64,000 nucleotides of DNA from Macrolepiota albuminosa (Eukaryota; Basidiomycota; Agaricomycetes; Agaricales; Agaricaceae): the NCBI GenBank assembly GCA_027475525.1, contig JAMWFC010000049.1, positions 4,076,947 through 4,140,946 of the forward strand. Reading direction: 5' to 3'. Below the pieces are notes generated by a model that did not search any database, was not told the origin of the DNA, and saw only the letters and a program-made list of their open reading frames with translations. Both the position numbers and the translations under genes were made by a program. Shown in pieces: positions 44,111 to 53,121 of the stretch; positions within the stretch are counted from its first letter, which is position 1; every line of letters starts with the position of its first letter.

Positions 44111-44488
44111 CGTTGGCATTCAATAACCGACATGGCCACAAAATGGCCTCAATGCACCGTCAACCTCGACCCCGTCACTTGCACTGTCAAAGCACCCATT
44201 GTCCATCCGCTACTTCTTTATTTGACACACAACACCCCTGACACGAGCCCCTTCCTTTGTTACTCGAATATATATATACGACATACAGAATGACACACCC
44301 TCAGTCAATTGAACATTGAACTGAGGGTGAGTGGACTATGCATATACTGATTACATGCGCTAACGTAACTACGATAGACTTAAACTTACTTGTCAGGTAG
44401 TTACGAATCTCAGTCAATTGAACATTGAACTGAGGACTTAAACTTACTTGTCAGGTATACCGAACTATAGACACACAGGGTTCTAACA
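44111..44488 (+). repeat. copia-2 3' LTR
   Basis: It aligns without gaps to the 5' LTR. Seven of nine differences are CG versus TG or CA. It ends TTCTAACA, followed by the GAGTT target duplication. Confidence 0.93.
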
Positions 44489-44493
44489 GAGTT

Positions 44494-45161
44494 GGCAACT
44501 GGGACCCTGTGATGCGTAACATAGGGTCAATTAGGAGACAAATTGGATGGAAGATGGTTGTCTACACGCAGGTAAAATATCTGGGCCTATGCAGATGACG
44601 GACAGCTGTGGATACCTGGTAGTAGTGCATAGAAAGCAGTTAGGTAGAAATCTCACCAAAATTTACCTGTTTTTGAGTTCAACAATCTTTGGTAAATTGA
44701 TAGCAACCAGGGGCTTGTTATGCGTTATTCTGGGTTAGATAAGAGACAAATTTGACCTGCGTTATGCGTTACAGTTGGTACCATACAGCTCGCTACAGTA
44801 CTCGACATAATCTCTGTCAGACGAGAACATCAATGTCATGCTTCGACTAAAACATTTCCCATCATAACCTTGAAAGTTGGTTTTCCGAGTTGTGAGAGAC
44901 TAGATCGCAATTTTAAATGGTCCACACAAAACCAGTGTTCTCAGTGTCTGTAAGGGCAGGGATTGCTGCCATACTGGGAAAAGGCCAATAAAACTTTGTT
45001 ACAGGGATGTAAAAAACACTCACCAGAGAAAGGCGGCGTATCGCGGTGCAGGGAATATGGTCAAGTTCAAGCTTGCCGAATTAAATGCGTTCTTGCGGCA
45101 ACACGGTGAATCAGTGCAATTTGCTTCAGTGCCAATCGCATATCCTGAAGAATATCAACAA
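44494..45161. other. Intergenic, nothing identified
   Basis: No recognisable frame or repeat. It may include decayed C-terminal exons of the sphingomyelinase-like relic. Confidence 0.35.
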
Positions 45162-45650
45162 TCATGCCACTGTGCACGCACTCGGATCAATGTGGAAATC
45201 TGACATGCGCAAAACCTTGAGTCTCTTGCCGCTTCGCACCTTCACTTTATGAAAGGGCTTTGAATTCTTGAACCAATTGGTCAAATACAAGGGAGCCGTG
45301 GCAGGGGATGGGCATAGTTTGAGGAAGTTTGAACAAAACTCCTCGAAAATCATCATTCAACCACTCTTACATGCAAATGGCTGATTGTACAAACCTGTTA
45401 ATCATACTCCGCATCCTTATTTGCAGTGACTTGAGTGATGACAGTACCAACACCTAGCGGACCAAAGGTAGCTTCGCACGTGGCTGAAATCTCCAAGATG
45501 TTGCAGATATCAACTATAATATCGGGACCATGCTCGGGAACCGCTAGGACAACGAATTTCAGGACTTCAAGCATAGCCAAACGGCAGACTCAGTTGTCGT
45601 TTGCAAAGACCGAATTTTTGTTGATTGAACTGATCAGCTGTAGAGCTTAA
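45162..45650 (-). pseudogene. Acid sphingomyelinase-like relic (saposin-type domain)
   Basis: On the minus strand the saposin-B-like block reads LISSINKNSVFANDN, a TGA in place of the conserved Cys, then VCRLAMLEVLKFVVLAVPEH, DIIVDICNILEISATCE and FGPLGVGTVITQV. After a break come FCSNFLKLCPSPATAPLYLT and SGKRLKVLRMSDFHIDP, the first metallophosphatase motif (D-x-H), where the sequence ends. The family hydrolyses sphingomyelin or related phosphodiesters and is secreted or vacuolar. About 130 residues of an expected 600 or more remain. Confidence 0.75.
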
Positions 45651-45904
45651 TTACGAATTGTGTTTGGGGAGGTCACAGTAGGATGTGGAGGTCGACAGCA
45701 TTTTGTAGAAGGTGGGAATTAGGAATCTGTCAGGGAGAACGGATGCACTTTGTGCTGATTAAGTTGCATCAGGAAACCATCAGCACGCGAACGACGCAAT
45801 GATATGCAACAGTGACCGGGTCAGAGACAACTGGCTGAACTTGCGCTGGGTTGTTATAAAGTCAAGTCATTCATTTGCTAATGGTCTATCATCCTAGTTG
45901 AATT

Positions 45905-46735
45905 CTACAGGATTTCAACAGCTCCACTGTTCAACCACTGATCCAATTCTGCGAATTTGTCGAGTCCCTCTTCTTCTTCATAAGTATCATTTCTTGGCTG
46001 GAAATCCAAGGAAATTGGGGTGCCGAGGGACTCAGAAAGCAATCTCAGATGGTCACGGTCCAAATAGTCAGAGGTTACAAAGGGTTTGTCACTGTCACCG
46101 AAGGAGCCATACATTCTGGAGTCGCTTTCGAGCTCGTTGATATCATCCAAAAATAAGGATCCGTGTTTTTTTGAAATGCTACTGGTGTCCTTTGAACGTT
46201 CCTGCGAAACGGTCGACCTCTGTCGACGACAAGCGTAAGTATTGATCAGAAGCTTGTTTGCCAAGCTTACATTTCTTTTATGATAATATGACTGCAGTCC
46301 AAGTCTTTCGCTTCGGATCCGCTTGTTCGAGATACTTGGTTCTATCACTGAGTTTCGTTTTTTGAGGGAAAACCAGGCCTTCCTATCGCTTACTTCACTC
46401 TCTACGCATTCACTGGTTGTTGTCGGAAGTTCGCCACCAAGGGGAACAGCATGGATAAGAGAAATTTCAGCCACTTGAGGTAGGTCGTCTTTGTCATTAT
46501 CCGATTGTGCCGTGGCATGGCCCGTCCTGTTAATTTTGAGGTCACTCGATGGTGTGTAGTCAAGAATGAAATCAGGGATTTGTTTCCGACTTCCTTTGAA
46601 CTCGGCAGATGATTCCAATATCAAGTGATGGCCTGGTAAAAGCTGAAGATTGTTCGAGACGTTGGATTGTTCATGCAGTAATTCAAGCTTCTCTAGTCTG
46701 CGATCCTTCGTTTTGCGAGTTAAAGTAGAAACCTT
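45905..46735 (-). CDS. Unidentified hydrophilic protein, C-terminal exons
   Basis: The minus frame is open from about 46735 to 45905 (TAG). Its start, KVSTLTRKTKDRRLEKLELL, is predicted helical. The middle is Ser/Lys/Arg-rich with two basic clusters, and the acidic end reads YEEEEGLDKFAELDQWLNS. There is no transmembrane segment, signal peptide or enzyme motif. Composition suggests a nuclear or regulatory protein. I do not recognise the family. Upstream exons would lie to the right, where a LINE is inserted. Confidence 0.45.
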   Translation of the reverse strand, partial: KVSTLTRKTKDRRLEKLELLHEQSNVSNNLQLLPGHHLILESSAEFKGSRKQIPDFILDYTPSSDLKINRTGHATAQSDNDKDDLPQVAEISLIHAVPLGGELPTTTSECVESEVSDRKAWFSLKKRNSVIEPSISNKRIRSERLGLQSYYHKRNVSLANKLLINTYACRRQRSTVSQERSKDTSSISKKHGSLFLDDINELESDSRMYGSFGDSDKPFVTSDYLDRDHLRLLSESLGTPISLDFQPRNDTYEEEEGLDKFAELDQWLNSGAVEIL

Positions 46736-47025
46736 GGCCTACAGCGCTTCTTATGTTTTTCTGGCAAGCTGTCTCGGCAGCTAGGTGACAGAGCGTCTAT
46801 CGTGGTTTTGTTACACAGTGTCATAAAACAGTGCTTACCATAAATGACGACATATTTTTTGTCTTTACAGCGGTGATTGCACCTATCAAGATGAACATCT
46901 TAATAATGGAGATAAAAAGAGTCGACTACCTCACTCAATATTGCCATTTTGCATTCTTTTCAAGGTGGCTGTTTCGTGATCCAAGCTGTTCAATACAAGT
47001 GCCTTGCTCTCGGGCTTTTTAGATG
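46736..47025 (-). other. Probable intron/exon region of the unidentified gene
   Basis: A short minus-strand frame ending near 46930 (KALVLNSLDHETATLKRMQ) reads like coding sequence and is continuous across the LINE insertion when the target duplication is taken into account. The exact exon borders are not determined. Confidence 0.3.
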
Positions 47026-47033
47026 AAGGAGAC

Positions 47034-47928
47034 TTTTTTTTTTTTTTTTTTGGTGGTTCTATGGGTAACTAGGCATATCTACATGTTGTTAGCTCCTAGT
47101 TACTAGAAAGATTATTTCAATGTTGACTTATATACGCACTACTTGGTGCTGACTTCCAGATTGTGTTCTCGGCCCACCTAAGGGAAATGCAGGTTACGCA
47201 CGTTGTGTGGGGCTCGGGTTGATGTTTATCTATTCCACCCTGGCGGGCGGGCAACTCCCATACCCACTAAAACTCTTACTGCCGATTTCCACGCATATCG
47301 AGGCTTTACATGTTCCTGTATTATTGTCTCCCAGGTTTTTGTAATTATCCTCTCGTCCAGGGCCCTGTTGCCGTACCTCCCTGCATCCGAAGCTAGGCAG
47401 TCCAGCTTTATTCGCTTCAAGAGGGTGTTTCTCCATCTATGTACTATTTCATCAGTTGTATGCAGTTTCTCCGGGTCTGCTTCCCGTCCTATTTTCCAGT
47501 CACACCGAAGTTTCCATATTAGGCGGGCGGACTCTGATACTACTATTCTATACATTCTGCTCACTGCTTCTGTCGATTTGCCATTCCTAAGTTTTGGTTT
47601 GGCCAGTGCGCAGCCCATTATAAGGCCTATGCTCGGGGTCTCCCAGTCGATGCTTCTGTGATCGCACAGTTGCTCCGTAAGTCTCCAGACCACTTCCTGG
47701 CCTGACGCTCTGCATGAGGTGAGGATATGTTCCATATCCTCCGTGGTACCGCAAATATGGCACCTGCTCCTGACTTCATAATTTGGTATCCTTTCCCAGT
47801 ACTCACCTATCTTGTAGGCACTGTGCATTGCCTTCCACAGGAAGGCATGGGTTTCTTTCGTGATCGTTTTGTCCCTTAGGGAGTTCCATAGAATCTTGTC
47901 GGTTGGTAGGTTTCCATTCATCTCCTTT
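47034..47928 (-). mobile_element. 5'-truncated LINE (non-LTR retrotransposon)
   Basis: On the minus strand the insert ends in a run of 18 A (T at 47034-47051 on the plus strand). It is flanked by a direct repeat, AAGGAGAC plus eight T, at 47026-47041 and 47929-47944. Only the last 0.9 kb of the element is present. Poly(A) tail, target duplication and 5' truncation are the marks of target-primed reverse transcription. Confidence 0.85.
47226..47921 (-). pseudogene. LINE ORF2 C-terminal domain
   Basis: The 231-codon frame reads LPTDKILWNSLRDKTITKE, FLWKAMHSAYKIGEYWERIP, and a zinc-binding CHICGTTEDMEHILTSC (C-x2-C-x7-H-x4-C). This is the post-RT domain seen in fungal LINEs. It ends ARPPGWNR before the 3' UTR. 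No stop lies inside the frame, so the insertion is recent or the fragment has been spared. Confidence 0.85.
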
Positions 47929-47944
47929 AAGGAGACTTTTTTTT

Positions 47945-48160
47945 GTTTCGAGATTGGTCTAAACCATATATCAAAAACATCAATAAACTCTGGTCGAATG
48001 ATAGTATCACCTTTCCTTTTGTTAGGTCTCGAATCACGGGCAAAATTTCTTCCCCGACGTCCATGTTCCAGAAATCTGGGTCGTCCTCTAATCCTGCAAG
48101 GTCAATGTCCTAGGACGGAGTCAAGGAAACTCCAAAGATACAAAAGAGTTTGATACACAC
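47945..48160 (-). other. Possible upstream exons of the unidentified gene
   Basis: Two minus frames stay open here. One is basic (RGRNFARDSRPNKRKGDT ... IRPEFIDVF) and joins the sequence on the other side of the LINE. No family is recognised and the exon structure is uncertain. Confidence 0.25.
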
Positions 48161-48788
48161 AGTCATCGTAGGTGGCCGAGTGTTGCGTATCGGAAACTCT
48201 TGGGGAGACAACACTGGTTTATATGATTGCTGGACCACTAAACTGGCGATCGTCTCCTGTTCATAGTGAGTGTCCTGATCCGTTCATAACCAAAATATGT
48301 GTGGTTCTCACCGAGGTAACATTTATTGATTGGCTTGGCCTGGACAGTTTGACAGTGACATTGAATGTCTTCTTCTCCTTTAACGACTTTGTCCTTGAAG
48401 AATATCAGTCACTTGCCTGGATGTCATAGAGTGGCTCTTACAAAATTCGGCGGTCATCAAATAACTCCAAGTCCGACGAAACTGTCAGAACTACTGTCAT
48501 GTCTACGTTGTATCCTTTGGATGTCGTGATTTTTAATGGCTGATAATGATACGACGCTGTACCAGCAGTCAGGGACAAAACATGCACCAGAAGTCAAAAT
48601 AAACATTTAATTATAGGCTGAAAACTGTAAGCCTCCTGGTAGCAGTCTCAACAAATATCTATCTCCGAAAATATCCCAACAAATACACAGAAAAGTACAG
48701 AACAACAGGCAGGGACCGGCTCAAACTATCAGCTCAACAATAGTCTAACCACTGTAATGGGGAGGGGAAGCATGGAAGCTGGCAGAGT
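48161..48788. other. Intergenic, nothing identified
   Basis: A plus frame at 48172-48429 has no motif. The rest is AC-rich non-coding DNA. Confidence 0.35.
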
Positions 48789-48968
48789 GGACGGAATAGG
48801 ATGGAATTGGGGAATTATTATTCTCATTCAATATTATAATTCCTCAATTTCATCATCAAATCAGTCAATGTTTGGCAATGGACGGAATAGGATGAAATTG
48901 GGAAATTATTATATTCATTCAATATTATAATTCTCAATTTCATTGTCAAATCAGTCAAGGTTCGATTT
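48789..48968. repeat. 91-bp tandem repeat, two copies
   Basis: The unit starts GGACGGAATAGGAT and includes GGGAATTATTAT ... AATATTATAATTC ... CAAATCAGTCAA. Copies begin at 48789 and 48880. Each unit is itself partly palindromic around AATATT. No coding content. Confidence 0.75.
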
Positions 48969-49282
48969 GACAACAAGGAGGGGAAAAGAAAAGAAGTAGG
49001 CGATGCAGGGAGGCGCTAAAAGAGGAAAGAAGGATCTATGAATGGGATCATGCTAAATGGAGCTCAAGCAAATGGGGAAGTGGCAATCCAAAACATCCGG
49101 AAGAATGGCGGAACGGGTGGCACTGAAACAGGCCTCCCAAAAAGGGAAATTGGACTATCAAATACGTTCTGGAAGTGGGAGAGTTTCCGACAAAGAGTCA
49201 TATGTAGATAGTGGTCTGTGCACCAGAAAAACAGTATAAATAGCCCAAGTTTAGTAGAGAATAGACAGGCAATTTTGATAGG

Positions 49283-49430
49283 CAAAGGCTCAGTGGTTCC
49301 CAGGGAGTGAATCACCTAGGCTAGAGTTTATTGAACCTCTTCTTGGAAGTCTATTGGAAAACAAAGGCTCGGTAGTTCCCAGGGAGTGAACTGCTTAGGC
49401 TGGAGTTGACTGAGAACCTTCTACTGCCCA
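49283..49430. repeat. 79-bp spaced direct repeat, two copies
   Basis: CAAAGGCTC(A/G)GT(G/A)GTTCCC and the following AGGGAGTGAA ... TAGGCT(A/G)GAGTT occur at 49283 and 49362. The pair has no coding role that I can see and may belong to an unrecognised non-autonomous element spanning about 48.7-49.7 kb. Confidence 0.6.
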
Positions 49431-49789
49431 CCAGAGTATTTGATATTCTGAGAAGCACCCAATACACCAAGTTTATCATCAAGCAACAGTGTGGATTAGA
49501 GGGAACTTTCTGAGTTACCAATCAGCCCCAGAACTACAGTAATACTTGCCACCAAGTACTACAATAATCTTCTGCCTGCTCTAATCCACACTGGATAGAA
49601 AGATCAACCTGCACTGGATCGACTCCGCCATACGACCTTACGCAAAGTTGAATTATAGACAAGCAGTACCGAGGAAACACTCGAGCGCGCGCTTGAAGTT
49701 CGAAACCGAAAGGTGATCGACGGTTGAGGAGCTAACCATCACCTCGTTTAATCGGGCTAGACATATATGTCATATAGAACAACCAACTT

Positions 49790-50304
49790 TCTCAATTTTC
49801 GGTGCATCTTGTTTGAGTAAGTGGGAGATGGAAACAATACCGTGCTCCACGAGAACCTGATTTATCATGAAGACGAGTTGATACTAGTGGAGCGGGGAAA
49901 CTCGACCTTGATGCTGGAAAAACCAGACGTCAAGATATTTCAAGTAGACATTGCACAAACTCACGATTTTTCACCAATTTGCTCGAGCTGCCGCAGGACG
50001 ATCGGTCTGTCCTCCCAGGCCTTGGCAGTCAAGCATCTCAATCTGTTGGCAACTCTCAGCAAGACCAAAAGTAGAGTAGAAGGAGCCCCACAATTCCAGA
50101 CCATACTTCACTTGCGCGCCAAGTAGCTTGAATACGCCAACTTCTATGACAGCTAGATTTTGCAAAGATCAGACAAAGCCATATAGGCAGGAACGGAAAA
50201 CAGACCTCTTGCGATTCGAGTGACGTGATGAAATATGCCAAATGCCTCGAGCTGAGGTTGACTGTCGGTGGTCCTGTACTCCGGCGAATTCATTGAAATG
50301 CCGC
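49790..50304 (-). pseudogene. Meiotic DNA helicase MER3/HFM1-like, C-terminal side
   Basis: On the complement, exons encode GGISMNSPEYRTTDSQPQLE, AFGIFHHVTRIARA, then after a small intron VIEVGVFKLLGAQVKYGLEL. A frameshift follows, then RCLTAKAWEDRPIVLRQLEQ, IGEKS, a two-codon piece (IK) between two introns, and VLVEHGIVSISHLLKQDAP. This order matches the Sec63-like domain after the helicase core of MER3/HFM1, which promotes meiotic crossovers. It ends at about 49790, where the expected RRPPFG-type block is missing. The acceptor before GGISM at 50305 belongs to the intron that holds the gypsy element. Confidence 0.75.
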
Positions 50305-50350
50305 CTATGTAGTTCCAAAAGTCACGTGAAGATAATGTTCACTCCATAAT

Positions 50351-50584
50351 TGTAACGGCGCATCCTTTATGCGACCACACTGTTACTCCTTTTGGACCAA
50401 TTTGTCTACCTGATGACTACTTTACATTTACGTACAGGGACCACTGCAGTATATAATGGATCTAGTTGTATCGTAGTTGGCAGTTCTTCAATTCACTAGG
50501 ACTTACACCTGTTCCTACTGAAGACTCTAAGCTTCTCTCAAACATCCCGTGGGGCGTTACCGTGTCAATCACGCAAACATCACA
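50351..50584 (+). repeat. gypsy 5' LTR
   Basis: The short LTR begins TGTAACGGCGCATCC with a small stem (GCGCAT ... ATGCG) and has a TATATAATGG box near 50452. Two of four differences from the 3' copy are CpG transitions. Confidence 0.93.
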
Positions 50585-50707
50585 TATTTTGAACAGAAAC
50601 AACTCCTAGCTAACCCCTACTCACGCCCCTGGACATCGTTGGTCTGATCAACCTACCCCGCCTAATGTGAGTAAACCATTTCAATTCTCTTACTAACCAA
50701 AAAATCT

Positions 50708-51325
50708 ATGGCATATAGAACCCGTCTCCGCTCAGCAAGGTTGGCTCACCCTCCAGTCGAGCCCCCTGCTCAGGAAGACCCCGAGCCTGAACCCACGCCT
50801 GAAAACTCTTCAGAGTTAACAGGGCTGGGCAGCTCAACAGGATCGGCGTATCCTTCAGCCATCAGTTTTCAGGCAGACAACAGCCCGACTGACGAGGCTA
50901 TTACCTCTGGACCTTTGATAGGCAGAGATGCCCACTTGTTATCAAGTGGAGGTACTGTTGTTGAAGAGAAATCTCACGACAAAAACCTGGGCGCTGACGA
51001 GCACCGCAGTAGTGAACCTAAACAAGCAGTAGAATCAGATCCTGTGCTGTTTAGTAATAGTGTAATAGCAGAATCCACCCCTGCATGGAACCACCAGCGT
51101 CAGGCTGAGGAAACGTCAGGAAGGAACTTGACCCTGAATGAGCCTGAACTCATGGCTGAACAGGGAAGGACGGTGGAGATTGCCCGACTGTCAATGACCG
51201 ACGAGGAGCGAGAGTGCTTCGATCGATGGACGGATCACGTCCAACAGGTTCAATTCAATGAAAATAAATTTCATGAAAGAAAGTTCAGCCGATCTTCTGA
51301 TGACTCGAGTCCGGAAAAGACATAG
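50708..51325 (+). CDS. gag: gypsy Gag N-terminal region
   Basis: MAYRTRLRSARLAHP opens a 205-residue hydrophilic, Glu/Pro/Ser-rich protein. Its frame differs from that of the following capsid region, and the sensible continuation (ESGKDIADKGKG) is in the other frame from about 51310. A frameshift, programmed or mutational, lies in 51250-51310. TAG at 51323 ends this frame. Confidence 0.6.
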   Translation: MAYRTRLRSARLAHPPVEPPAQEDPEPEPTPENSSELTGLGSSTGSAYPSAISFQADNSPTDEAITSGPLIGRDAHLLSSGGTVVEEKSHDKNLGADEHRSSEPKQAVESDPVLFSNSVIAESTPAWNHQRQAEETSGRNLTLNEPELMAEQGRTVEIARLSMTDEERECFDRWTDHVQQVQFNENKFHERKFSRSSDDSSPEKT

Positions 51326-51360
51326 CCGACAAGGGGAAGGGAAGTGATCCCCAAAACTGA

Positions 51361-53121
51361 GAAGCCTTGGACATACCCGAGGCTGAACTGGACGTGGACA
51401 TGCAGAACCACCTCCTCAACGAAACCAGAACTCAGTGTAATGATGGTACTAAGCAACTTAGACCAAGGGAAGTGGGCGGTATGAAGCTGTCTACAGAGGA
51501 AGCCCATGAAAGGGCACCAATCAAAGAAGAACCCCCGTCCAGAAAGGAAATAAGAGAATACCTGCGCGACAAATGCCAGTTAGACAGGGAAATTACCCAA
51601 CTAAGAAAGAACCAGAAGGGAAAGAAAAATGGGTCAAGAGCTGGCTCCGCACCATTGTCGGACAGACTGGCTCACCTCATAAACCATGTAACAGAAGGCA
51701 GGGCCCGCTTGCATAGGGAATCGGGGAGGAAGCCCGCCGGCAAGTTGTCGGTGGGACCCTCTTTGCATTTAACCTGTAAGAGTGCACTGGGCTGTGTCCT
51801 TAGGCGCCTGGGTGGTGCAGGAGATTTGGACGAGAGCCCGTCGGATAACTCCTCGACCTCGTCAGACTCAGAATCTGACACTGAGCGGGATTCAATGATG
51901 ACCACAGATACGTCGGACGAGGAGCACCAGCACTCGGAAGCTGAATCCTGCACCACGAATCTGAGTAATGGCTCAAGTCACTCATGTGGCTGGCACAGAG
52001 CCTATACAAGAGATAAGGCATGGAAGGGTAAAAAGTTCAAAGCCAGATCCAAATCATGTCGAAAACGGAAGCATAGGCCCACCCTGATCAGGCCCACTCC
52101 TCTGGAGAAATACGGTGGTCAGGCTGACTATAGGGCCTTCCAGAGGTTCCTTACTCACGGCACAGCATACGTAAAATATGGATACGTCGAGAAAGAGCGC
52201 TGCGTGATGGTCCTCTCCGAGTTCCTCACAGGAAAAGCATACACGTTCTATGCGCGGTGCGTATCAATAGCGCCACACCGGTGGACATTGGAGGCTTTTT
52301 TTACTGAGCTCTTTGATTACTGCTTCCCAATTGATTACTGTAACCAGCAGCGTATCTGTTTGGATAAACTGGAGCAAGGAAACCACGCAGTCAAGGACTA
52401 TGTGGCCGATCTGGACGAATTGTTCACAATAGTGGGTTCTAGCAGTAGGCGCACTAGGATCATCAAATTATTTAATGGGTTTAAGCCTTCCATCAGGAAA
52501 GCGCTACTCAGAGCGCACCTTAACCCAGAACAATCTGGCTGGAAAGAGCTTGTGCAAGAAGCTGAATACCAAGAAATGGCTGACAATGTGGATGTGGGGG
52601 AGGCTCAGCAAGCAGCCACCTCACAGCCTGCGGATTACCACAGGTCTCGACGAGAAAGGCGCTGGGATCAGGAGTCCAGGCGACCCCACTGCCGTCCCAG
52701 TCCCAAGCGGAACCCGTTCCTGTACGGGAAGAAAACTAATACGATGCCGCACCTGTTGGCGGTATGGGTGGAAGGGTCAAACCCCCGAACCCGGGAAAAG
52801 CGTGGCCCGCCCAATGCGAGGCGTGTGGACAGCTCCACGACCAGCAGGTTTTCTCTCAGTAAAGAGGAAGAGGCCGAGCTTTGCATGGCTGATAAATGCT
52901 TTAAATGTAAGGCTACGGGACACATGGCTCGTAACTGCCCCCAAGCCCAAATTGCGTGGTCCTCCACCAGGAAACTGCCCGGTTTGAGCGCATACGGCAT
53001 ATTGGTCGAACTGGCTGAAAGTGAACCCCTGCGATGGGCTGACCTGGCAGACACAACAGAGCTGACTGTTGGCACTATGATGTTGTGGTGCGAGGAGGAT
53101 GGAGATGTAACCAATCTGTGA
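51361..53121 (+). CDS. gag: gypsy Gag capsid and nucleocapsid
   Basis: After a TGA at 51358 the frame is open for 587 codons. A Ser/Asp-rich linker precedes a retrotransposon-gag domain (YRAFQRFLTHGTAYV ... FLTGKAYTFYARCVS ... LFDYCFPIDYCNQQR). The zinc knuckle CFKCKATGHMARNC lies at about 52898-52939 (C-x2-C-x4-H-x4-C). The TGA at 53119 stands in the same frame as the next section. Confidence 0.85.
   Translation, partial: EALDIPEAELDVDMQNHLLNETRTQCNDGTKQLRPREVGGMKLSTEEAHERAPIKEEPPSRKEIREYLRDKCQLDREITQLRKNQKGKKNGSRAGSAPLSDRLAHLINHVTEGRARLHRESGRKPAGKLSVGPSLHLTCKSALGCVLRRLGGAGDLDESPSDNSSTSSDSESDTERDSMMTTDTSDEEHQHSEAESCTTNLSNGSSHSCGWHRAYTRDKAWKGKKFKARSKSCRKRKHRPTLIRPTPLEKYGGQADYRAFQRFLTHGTAYVKYGYVEKERCVMVLSEFLTGKAYTFYARCVSIAPHRWTLEAFFTELFDYCFPIDYCNQQRICLDKLEQGNHAVKDYVADLDELFTIVGSSSRRTRIIKLFNGFKPSIRKALLRAHLNPEQSGWKELVQEAEYQEMADNVDVGEAQQAATSQPADYHRSRRERRWDQESRRPHCRPSPKRNPFLYGKKTNTMPHLLAVWVEGSNPRTREKRGPPNARRVDSSTTSRFSLSKEEEAELCMADKCFKCKATGHMARNCPQAQIAWSSTRKLPGLSAYGILVELAESEPLRWADLADTTELTVGTMMLWCEEDGDVTNL

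Larger units (their letters stand above)
38806..44488 (+). mobile_element. Complete Ty1/copia LTR retrotransposon (copia-2)
   Basis: The element is 5.7 kb, with 378-bp LTRs about 97.6 per cent identical (9 differences). The 5-bp target duplication GAGTT lies at 38801-38805 and 44489-44493. A primer-binding site follows the 5' LTR and a purine tract (GGTGAGGAGGAG, 44099-44110) precedes the 3' LTR. A single frame runs from 39278 to 44050 through gag, protease, integrase, RT and RNase H, interrupted by four TGA and one TAA. It belongs to a different copia lineage from copia-1. Confidence 0.95.

Noticed and set aside
47203..47661. Plus-strand 152-codon frame
   Set aside because: It is the shadow of the LINE ORF2 C-terminal domain on the minus strand.
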